64,000 bases of DNA, taken from contig NZ_JAMQPN010000006.1 in the NCBI RefSeq assembly GCF_026151655.1, positions 1 through 64,000 on the forward strand, given 5' to 3'. The stretch's first letter is position 1. The number at the start of each line of letters is the position of its first letter. The DNA is from Leptospira soteropolitanensis. GTDB lineage: Bacteria > Spirochaetota > Leptospiria > Leptospirales > Leptospiraceae. Position numbers and translations under genes: made by a program. Below, piece after piece: positions 58,035-64,000 of this stretch. The notes under the pieces are model-generated. The model searched no databases. It had not been told where the DNA came from and saw nothing but the letters and a program-made list of their open reading frames with translations.

Positions 58035-59426
58035 ATGAAACATCACTTCCATCAAATCCGTTTGTACGAGATTGGCTCAAGGCTTTTTTGTACAAAAATG
58101 AAGGAACCTCTCGAATCTGCTTTCCCTTCCTTAAAGAATTCCCTTCCTTTTTTATGGGCTGATGAAATTTGGCTTATGGGAGTTTGGAAAAATAGCCCCA
58201 AATCTCAGTCCATTGCCCGTTCTATGCCACAACTCCAACCAGGATTCCAAACCGTAAAATACCCGCTCCTTGCTGAAGATGTCTATGGTTCACCATACGC
58301 TATTTATTCTTACACACCTGACCCTTTAGTGTCTTCCAAAGACAACCTAACAAATGTATACAAGCAAATCCATGAATGGAATAAAAAACTAATCTTAGAC
58401 TTTGTTCCAAACCATATGGCCATTGATTCCCCACTCATTGATTCGAATCCCCATTTATTTCTTATCGCAAATGAATCGGTCTCAGAAAAAAATTCATTTT
58501 TACATCCGAATGGGTACCGTTATGTTCATGGCCGCGACCCTTATTTTGATGGATGGACAGATACAGTTCAATGGGATTTTTCAAATCCCGATGTGGAACA
58601 AAAGCACATTCAAATTTTAAAGGAAATCGCAAAAGTCTCTGATGGTGTTCGCTGTGATATGGCAATGTTACTTATTCCTGATGTATTTGAAAAAACCCAT
58701 GAAAAAAAATCTGTATATGATTGGAAACGAGTCATTGATACTGTAAGACAAGACTATCCAAATTTCAAATTTTATGCGGAAGCCTATTGGGGAACCGAAG
58801 ATAGGTTACTCGGATTAGGTTTTGATTCCACATATGATAAATCTATTTACGATGCTCTGAAAGAGAATCGATTCTACTTTGTCTCTCAAAGTTTAAAAGA
58901 AAATGCAATGAAAATCAAAATACGTTTTCTAGAAAATCATGATGAAGAAAGAGCAAAACACCAGTTTGGTGAAAATTCGCACGCTTACTTTAGTTTACTT
59001 TCTTTCTCCGAATGTATATTATTATTTCATGAAGGGCAAAATCTGGGTTTGAACAAAAAAATCCCCGTCCAAATGATTCAAACAGATCCAGAACAATCAA
59101 ATCCAACGACAGAAGCTTTTTACAATCGTGCACTTGAAACCATTTCTAAAAGAAATTCGAGTAGCCTGTCCTACCAACCAAATTACAAAGAATTTAATGG
59201 TTCTCCTATTTTTATCAGGTCCATTGAAACAGGAAATCAGACAGAACTAATCTTATGGAATGAATCCAACAGGGAAGTCTCAGGTTGGATTCCCTTCCAA
59301 GAAGGAATCCAATTTCAAAAAAGCCTAACTGATCTAGTGGCAGGTGTCGAATACCCACAAACAAAATCAGAGGAAGGAATTTATTTCAAATTAAAACCCA
59401 ACCAGGTGCAATGGTTTATTTTTTAA
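58035..59426 (+). CDS. GH13-like alpha-amylase family protein
   Basis: A roughly 463-residue protein without signal peptide. Conserved regions are LILDFVPNHMAIDS, DGVRCDMAMLLI (nucleophile Asp), FYAEAYWGTED (acid/base Glu) and RFLENHDEERA (third Asp). It has a C-terminal beta domain and lacks the calcium loop of the glucosidase at 13.9-15.5 kb. The substrate is unknown. The frame opens at TTG 58023, directly next to the divergent lipoprotein start; the ATG at 58035 is preferred. It overlaps rel by 11 bp at the 3' ends. Confidence 0.75.
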   Translation: MKHHFHQIRLYEIGSRLFCTKMKEPLESAFPSLKNSLPFLWADEIWLMGVWKNSPKSQSIARSMPQLQPGFQTVKYPLLAEDVYGSPYAIYSYTPDPLVSSKDNLTNVYKQIHEWNKKLILDFVPNHMAIDSPLIDSNPHLFLIANESVSEKNSFLHPNGYRYVHGRDPYFDGWTDTVQWDFSNPDVEQKHIQILKEIAKVSDGVRCDMAMLLIPDVFEKTHEKKSVYDWKRVIDTVRQDYPNFKFYAEAYWGTEDRLLGLGFDSTYDKSIYDALKENRFYFVSQSLKENAMKIKIRFLENHDEERAKHQFGENSHAYFSLLSFSECILLFHEGQNLGLNKKIPVQMIQTDPEQSNPTTEAFYNRALETISKRNSSSLSYQPNYKEFNGSPIFIRSIETGNQTELILWNESNREVSGWIPFQEGIQFQKSLTDLVAGVEYPQTKSEEGIYFKLKPNQVQWFIF

Positions 59427-61470
59427 CTCTTTCTGCAAAAACTACACCTTGGATCATTCGTAAATTTTCCAAAATTTCCTTGAGTTGATCCAAGTGATCT
59501 ACTTCTAACATAAATTTGGCAGTAAGAGTTCCATTCGGATGCGAAGAAGCCCCTGCTTCTAAAATATTTGTTTCAGTACTAGAAATTGACTCTACCATAG
59601 ATAAGTAGATACCTTGTACGTCTTTTGCACGCACTTCGATTTGAATTGGAATGGGTTCCCCAGGACCTTCCCAACGAACCGGGATTGTTTTCATCCACTC
59701 GAGTTGTTTACTTGCAGTTGTACAATCTTTTTTATGAACACTCACACCCCGACCTCTTGTAATAAAACCAATGATTTCATCTCCAGGGATGGGCGTACAA
59801 CAAGATGCTACTCGAACTGGCACATCATTCCAACCCGCAACAGAAATTCCGAATTCTTTGGAATCTTCTTGGTGTGGGTTTGTTTTATGTGGCTTTTTAA
59901 TCTTAACTTTTTTGATTTCTTTAATTGTGTTTTCATCAATAGCAGGTGTCTGCGCTTCCAAAACAGAACCAATGGTTTCTCTTTGTGAATCTTCTTGTAA
60001 TTTTCGAAAATAAGCACGTAACTTCTGTCTGGCGCCAGAAGTTTTCACAATTCTTAACCAAATAGGAGATGGTTTCGAATTTTTTTCAGTGATGATTTCT
60101 ACTTGATCCCCAGACTTTAATTCCGTACGAAGTGTAACCATCCTTCCATTGACCTTGCCGCCTCTTGCGTGTAATCCAACATCCGTATGAATGCGGAAAG
60201 CATAATCTAATACTGTAGCACCTTTTGGCATCTCAATAATTTCACCTTTAGGAGTAAAAACAAAGACTTCATCTTCATGGAGGTCATATTGAAGTTCCTC
60301 CATAAATTCTTTGGAATCAAGACTTGGGTCTTGCCAAGATTTCAAAATTTCCAACCATTTCATACGGAAGGCATTTTCTACACCATTCTGTAAGATAACG
60401 GATGTTCTCGAAAGATTGGTAGATTCTTTATATGCCCAGTGAGCTGCTACTCCATTTTCAGCAATGGCATTCATATCCTTGGTTCGAATTTGCACTTCCA
60501 TTGGACGACCATCAGGACCAAATACTGTTGTGTGTAAAGATTGGTATAGGTTCGTTTTCGGAGTGGCGATATAATCTTTGAACCTCCCAGGAATAGGTGT
60601 CCATAAAGTATGTACAATTCCAAGAACACCATAACAATCTTTAATTTCATTGGTGATGATCCGAACGGCACGTAGATCAAAAATCTCAGAGAATGATTTT
60701 TCCTTAGTCACCATCTTTCGGTAGATCGAATAAAAGTGTTTTGCCCTACCTTCGATTCTTGCATCAATACTAATCTCAGCTAATCTTTGTTTGAGAATGA
60801 TTTTTATCTTTTCAATATATTCATCACGTTCTGATTTTTTTGCAGAGACTCGTTTTTTAATTTCTTGGTATTCTTCTGGATGTAAAGATTGAAATGCTAA
60901 ATCTTCTAATTCAAACTTTACTTTATAAACGCCCAAACGGCCAGCAATTGGAGCATAAAGAGACAGGACTTCTTTCGCGATTCTTTTTTGTTTTTCTTCT
61001 GGTTGGAACTTAAGAGTACGAACATTATGAGTTTTATCAGCAAGTTTGATGAGCATCACTCGCACATCTTTAATGGTTGCCAGTAACATCTTTCGTATAT
61101 TTTCAGCTGCTTCTGTTTCTTTTGATTGGGATTTAATCTCCGAAATTTTAGTTACACCTTCCACAAGGGCAGCGATATCCTCACCAAACTCACGAGCCAT
61201 ATCCTCTTTTGTGTAACTTGTGTCTTCCACAACATCGTGCAAAAGGCCCGCTGCAATGGCCCTCTCATCTAAACCTAATTCATCTAAAACGGACGCAACG
61301 TTCATGGGATGAATGATATAAGGTTCCCCCGACAAACGTTTTTGTCCTTCGTGCATTTTATCGGCGATATGGTATGCTTTTTCAATTAATACAGCTTTCT
61401 CTGGCCCAAGCCTTTTCCCTACTGCGTCAAATAACTCCTGTTTATCTTTGATATCTTGGTATAATCCCAT
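59416..61470 (-). CDS. rel: Bifunctional (p)ppGpp synthetase/hydrolase
   Basis: A 684-residue long RSH protein in the standard order: an HD hydrolase domain (AAGLLHDVVEDTSY), a synthetase domain with PGRFKDYIATPKTNLYQSLH (the RxKD loop of bifunctional enzymes), TGS (EVFVFTPKGEIIEMPKGAT), a zinc-finger-like region (RVASCCTPIPGDEIIGFITR) and a C-terminal ACT domain. It makes and degrades the stringent-response alarmone. It overlaps nadC by one base. Confidence 0.93.
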   Translation of the reverse strand: MGLYQDIKDKQELFDAVGKRLGPEKAVLIEKAYHIADKMHEGQKRLSGEPYIIHPMNVASVLDELGLDERAIAAGLLHDVVEDTSYTKEDMAREFGEDIAALVEGVTKISEIKSQSKETEAAENIRKMLLATIKDVRVMLIKLADKTHNVRTLKFQPEEKQKRIAKEVLSLYAPIAGRLGVYKVKFELEDLAFQSLHPEEYQEIKKRVSAKKSERDEYIEKIKIILKQRLAEISIDARIEGRAKHFYSIYRKMVTKEKSFSEIFDLRAVRIITNEIKDCYGVLGIVHTLWTPIPGRFKDYIATPKTNLYQSLHTTVFGPDGRPMEVQIRTKDMNAIAENGVAAHWAYKESTNLSRTSVILQNGVENAFRMKWLEILKSWQDPSLDSKEFMEELQYDLHEDEVFVFTPKGEIIEMPKGATVLDYAFRIHTDVGLHARGGKVNGRMVTLRTELKSGDQVEIITEKNSKPSPIWLRIVKTSGARQKLRAYFRKLQEDSQRETIGSVLEAQTPAIDENTIKEIKKVKIKKPHKTNPHQEDSKEFGISVAGWNDVPVRVASCCTPIPGDEIIGFITRGRGVSVHKKDCTTASKQLEWMKTIPVRWEGPGEPIPIQIEVRAKDVQGIYLSMVESISSTETNILEAGASSHPNGTLTAKFMLEVDHLDQLKEILENLRMIQGVVFAERVKK

Positions 61471-62333
61471 TATTTAATGTCCAAACTTATATCTAAAAAT
61501 TTTACAGTATGAGTTAAATAACCCATACTCACACCAATATCTTCAAACTTAGATAGAAATTTTAATTTTCCAGGAGTTATCCCACCAGAACATTCAATGC
61601 GAATCTTAGGTGATTTCTCTTTAATGAGTGAAATAGCTTTTTCGGTATCGGAATCGGAAAAATTATCTAACAAAATGATATCAGGCTTTGAATCAATAGC
61701 TTCATTAAGTTGAGACAGGCCATCGATTTCCAGTTCTATTTTTTTCCCTGGATTAGCATTTCGAACAATTTGTACAGCCGATTGGATGGATCCGGCTTTT
61801 GCAACGTGATTGTCTTTTAACATTGCCATTTCGGATAAATTCAATCGGTGGTTTGCTCCCCCACCAGTATATACTGCATACTTAGCAAGTTTTCTGTAAC
61901 CTGGTAAAGTTTTTCTTGTATCTAAAATTAGAAGATTGGGGAACTCACGTGCCACCTTACTTGCGTTTGTCGCAATTCCAGATAGGTATTGTATAAAATT
62001 TAATAGAATTCTTTCCATCTTAAGCACGTCCACAAGAGAGCCTTCTAAAGTGCCAATGACAGTTCCTTTAGAAAGATCCGCGCCATCGGAAAGTGTTTGG
62101 TTCCATTTTACATTTGAATTGGTTTTCCTAGTGAGACAAGGTATTACGGCAAGCCCGCACAATACTCCCTCTTCTTTTGCCAGTAACTCCGCCTTACATT
62201 TTTCATTAGATTTAAATAAGGAATCTGTGGTGATGTCACCCGCAGGCAAATCCTCTTCTAGGGCAAGGGTTACCAATGCCTCAAAGTCTTTTTCTGAAAT
62301 TTCCGTAACTGGTTTTGTGTATCCTCGAGTCAT
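61470..62333 (-). CDS. nadC: Quinolinate phosphoribosyltransferase
   Basis: A 287-residue protein with ALEEDLPAGDITTDSLF, LNFIQYLSGIAT, ILDTRKTLPGYRKLAKYAV and GGGANHRLNLSEMAMLKDNH, the NadC signature including the residues that bind quinolinate. It makes nicotinate mononucleotide for NAD. The start of the upstream rel gene overlaps its stop by one base (both minus strand). Confidence 0.94.
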   Translation of the reverse strand: MTRGYTKPVTEISEKDFEALVTLALEEDLPAGDITTDSLFKSNEKCKAELLAKEEGVLCGLAVIPCLTRKTNSNVKWNQTLSDGADLSKGTVIGTLEGSLVDVLKMERILLNFIQYLSGIATNASKVAREFPNLLILDTRKTLPGYRKLAKYAVYTGGGANHRLNLSEMAMLKDNHVAKAGSIQSAVQIVRNANPGKKIELEIDGLSQLNEAIDSKPDIILLDNFSDSDTEKAISLIKEKSPKIRIECSGGITPGKLKFLSKFEDIGVSMGYLTHTVKFLDISLDIK

Positions 62334-62352
62334 ATCATCCTACCATTTAGAC

Positions 62353-62385
62353 AAAAAAAAAGCTGCCTTTACGACAGCTTTTTTT
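62353..62385 (-). terminator. Intrinsic terminator after the LysM lipoprotein gene
   Basis: AAAAAAAGCTG (62355-62365) pairs exactly with CAGCTTTTTTT (62375-62385). On the minus strand it follows the LysM gene by 20 bp and lies just before nadC. Confidence 0.8.
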
Positions 62386-62404
62386 CCTTTCACCTAAACC
62401 TTGT

Positions 62405-63814
62405 TTATTGTTTAGGAGCTTTTCCAATTTTCCCTGTTTTAGGAGGGATATTCAATTTTTGTTTTGGATAAATTAAGTTTTTGTTACGAATCGACTTACG
62501 ATTTGCTTCAAATATTCTTGGCCAAAGTTTAGCATCATTATAGATATCTTCCCTATCAGCAATTCTCCAAAGGCAATCAGCAGGATTTGATTTCTCTACA
62601 GTGTAACGTTTCCATCCGCCAGTCAGTTCTTCAATCTGTGACGAAGAAGCTTTCTCTGTTGTTTCATCGGTAGTTGTTGCAGTAGTGGTAGTATCTGTTT
62701 CCACTGTTTTACGATCTTTTTTCGTTACTGCAGTTTTCCCTTTTAAAGTTTCGATTTGGTCAATCGAGATTTCGGCCAAACGAATGGCTTCTTCGGACTG
62801 AGCAATTGAATCGTCGTATTTTTCTTGCTCTAAAAGATTTTCAGAAGCTTTAAGAGACTCGTTAGAAGCTCCTAAGTTCTCTTGTGTACTTGCATAAGAT
62901 TCTTTTGCATTTGATTTAAGGTAAGTTTCTGCGTTTAACTCACTAAACCGAGCATTCGCATCTTCCACCACTTCACGTGCTTGTAAGTTACGATTTTTAG
63001 CGTGATCTTTCACGGCATCTGCCAATAGGGAGGCGGAAGCTAAACGAGCCGATTTAATTTTCTCATCAGCAGTTTTTAATCGACCAGCTTCAATGTCTTC
63101 ACGTGCAGAAGCCACTTTTGCTTTTTCTTCATCAATAGCAGCAGGATTTCCGCCTTTGGAATAAGTATAAGCTTTTTCTAATAGAGCATCTACTTCGTCA
63201 GCAGACCCACGAATAGATCCAGACCTGTCGAGAGCCACTTTTTTTGCGTCTAAACTAATCTTTGTAGCTTCCACAAAACTATTATGAGCATCTTCATATT
63301 CCTGTAAGGCAACCGTGCGTTTTAATTCTTTTGCAGTTTCGTCTTTGTCTTCACGAAGGTAAGAAGCAAGACTTGCATCCGCTTGTGCTAATTTTGTTTC
63401 CCCAGCATCACGAGCAGAAACCGCTTTTTTAAACTCTTCAGGAGAGAATTCGGTAGCATAAGCTTCGTCTGCTGCATCAATGGCAGCCACTGCTTCTTCA
63501 CGAGATTTAGCAGCAAGTTTTGGTAACGTTTTTTCTAAAGCATCATAAGCTTTTGATATGGCATAGTCCGCACTTTTTTTAGAATCAGATGCCTTCTCTT
63601 CTGCGGCAAATTCATTGGCAGATGCCAAACTTTTTTTGGCTTCAGAATATTCTTCTGGTGCAAATTCCTCTGCTGAAAGTCTTTCCGCTCTTTCTACTTG
63701 CGATTTTGCAAGGGCTAGTTCTTTTAGAGGCAATTCTTGAGCGCAATTAACGAATCCAATAGAAAACAATACCAATCCAGAGAGAAAGACCGCTGTCTTT
63801 TTCTTTCTTAACAT
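62405..63814 (-). CDS. LysM-domain lipoprotein with long helical repeats
   Basis: A 469-residue protein. The lipobox is IGFVNC (Cys24), then about 340 residues of Ala/Glu/Lys-rich helical repeats (AEEFAPEEYSEAKKSLASA type units), a Thr-rich linker and a C-terminal LysM (YTVEKSNPADCLWRIADRE, LIYPKQKLNIP). LysM binds peptidoglycan, so the protein probably links an outer or inner membrane to the wall. A ribosome site GGAG precedes the ATG. Abundant periplasmic lipoproteins of this style are usual in Leptospira. Confidence 0.85.
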   Translation of the reverse strand: MLRKKKTAVFLSGLVLFSIGFVNCAQELPLKELALAKSQVERAERLSAEEFAPEEYSEAKKSLASANEFAAEEKASDSKKSADYAISKAYDALEKTLPKLAAKSREEAVAAIDAADEAYATEFSPEEFKKAVSARDAGETKLAQADASLASYLREDKDETAKELKRTVALQEYEDAHNSFVEATKISLDAKKVALDRSGSIRGSADEVDALLEKAYTYSKGGNPAAIDEEKAKVASAREDIEAGRLKTADEKIKSARLASASLLADAVKDHAKNRNLQAREVVEDANARFSELNAETYLKSNAKESYASTQENLGASNESLKASENLLEQEKYDDSIAQSEEAIRLAEISIDQIETLKGKTAVTKKDRKTVETDTTTTATTTDETTEKASSSQIEELTGGWKRYTVEKSNPADCLWRIADREDIYNDAKLWPRIFEANRKSIRNKNLIYPKQKLNIPPKTGKIGKAPKQ

Positions 63815-63879
63815 AACAAACTCCTTAATGTTCTTCGGGGGGATTTTGTAAGAGAGAAGCGCAAAATACGCTTCCCCTG

Positions 63880-64000
63880 TTACTTAAAAGCTGTGACGGC
63901 TTCGTCTTCGCTGTCGAAAATTTCAAAAAATGAAGTCAACTTGGTGAGTTCAAATACCTTACGAACAGAACCTGCTACGTTGATAATTTTAAGCCCACCT
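63880..64000 (-). CDS. STAS-domain anti-sigma factor antagonist, partial (C-terminus only)
   Basis: The minus strand encodes GGLKIINVAGSVRKVFELTK and LTSFFEIFDSEDEAVTAFK before the stop at 63880. The pattern of a final beta strand, VRKVFELTKL helix and EIFDSEDEAV is typical of STAS anti-sigma antagonists. The N-terminal part with the phospho-Ser lies outside the window. Confidence 0.8.
   Translation of the reverse strand, partial: GGLKIINVAGSVRKVFELTKLTSFFEIFDSEDEAVTAFK

Noticed and set aside
61936..62397. 153-codon plus-strand frame opposite nadC
   Set aside because: Antisense shadow of an unmistakable nadC gene.

Overview
The window looks like a chromosomal segment of a spirochaete, most probably a saprophytic-clade Leptospira. 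The basis is the AT-rich coding style, the many spirochaete-type lipoproteins (lipobox Cys after a short hydrophobic segment), dispersed tRNA genes with no linked rRNA, many signalling proteins (chemoreceptors, STAS, PilZ, response regulator), and housekeeping proteins typical of that genus. This assignment is by recognition only; no database was searched.

Region 1-10.7 kb is the most accessory part. It begins inside an IS3-type transposase gene and carries a Gdx/SugE-type SMR exporter, a MepB-like protein, a decayed AraC regulator and two small coupled ORFs, one broken by a stop. A thioesterase gene follows, preceded by a perfect 17-bp inverted repeat. Next come an RsuA-type pseudouridine synthase, an ABC exporter, an unusual soluble chemoreceptor-like protein with a Cache-like domain, and two proteins that share a coiled-coil motif. 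An atypical SDR protein is then followed by about 1.3 kb of gene-poor DNA holding hairpins, a GC-rich folded element and a frameshifted lipoprotein gene.

Region 10.7-24.4 kb holds a glycosyltransferase operon (GT-C enzyme, Cys-rich secreted protein, polyprenyl-phosphate sugar synthase) behind a TetR-like palindrome. It continues with a STAS protein, a GH13 glucosidase, speD, an SCO-like protein, a chemoreceptor, a large membrane protein, a leucine-rich-repeat lipoprotein and ileS. Region 24.4-37.4 kb holds murJ with a STAS/zinc-ribbon protein and a membrane sensor, lipB, a Panacea-like gene coupled to panD, trxA, a metallo-beta-lactamase/cNMP-binding fusion, an acyl-CoA dehydrogenase, and thiC behind a TPP riboswitch.

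Region 37.4-52.8 kb holds a PilZ protein, a secreted or outer-membrane protein, a double-ACT protein, an MFS transporter, a phasin-like protein, a bifunctional-nuclease family protein, three tRNAs, a HemW-like enzyme, a CBS protein, an exonuclease-like protein with an aminotransferase, and the coupled run pgm-argD-leuB. An atypical receiver with Glu at the phosphorylation position closes the run. Region 52.8-64 kb is a four-gene minus-strand operon (solute-binding lipoprotein, kinase-like protein, GT-C-like membrane protein, PgeF), a divergent GH13-like gene, rel, nadC, a LysM lipoprotein and the end of another STAS gene.

Convergent neighbours very often overlap at their 3' ends (six pairs), and three divergent pairs overlap or abut at their starts. 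The best candidates for something new are the soluble Cache/chemoreceptor trio (5.7-7.8 kb), the kinase-like operon (52.8-58 kb), the Glu-receiver protein and the Tyr-less SDR.
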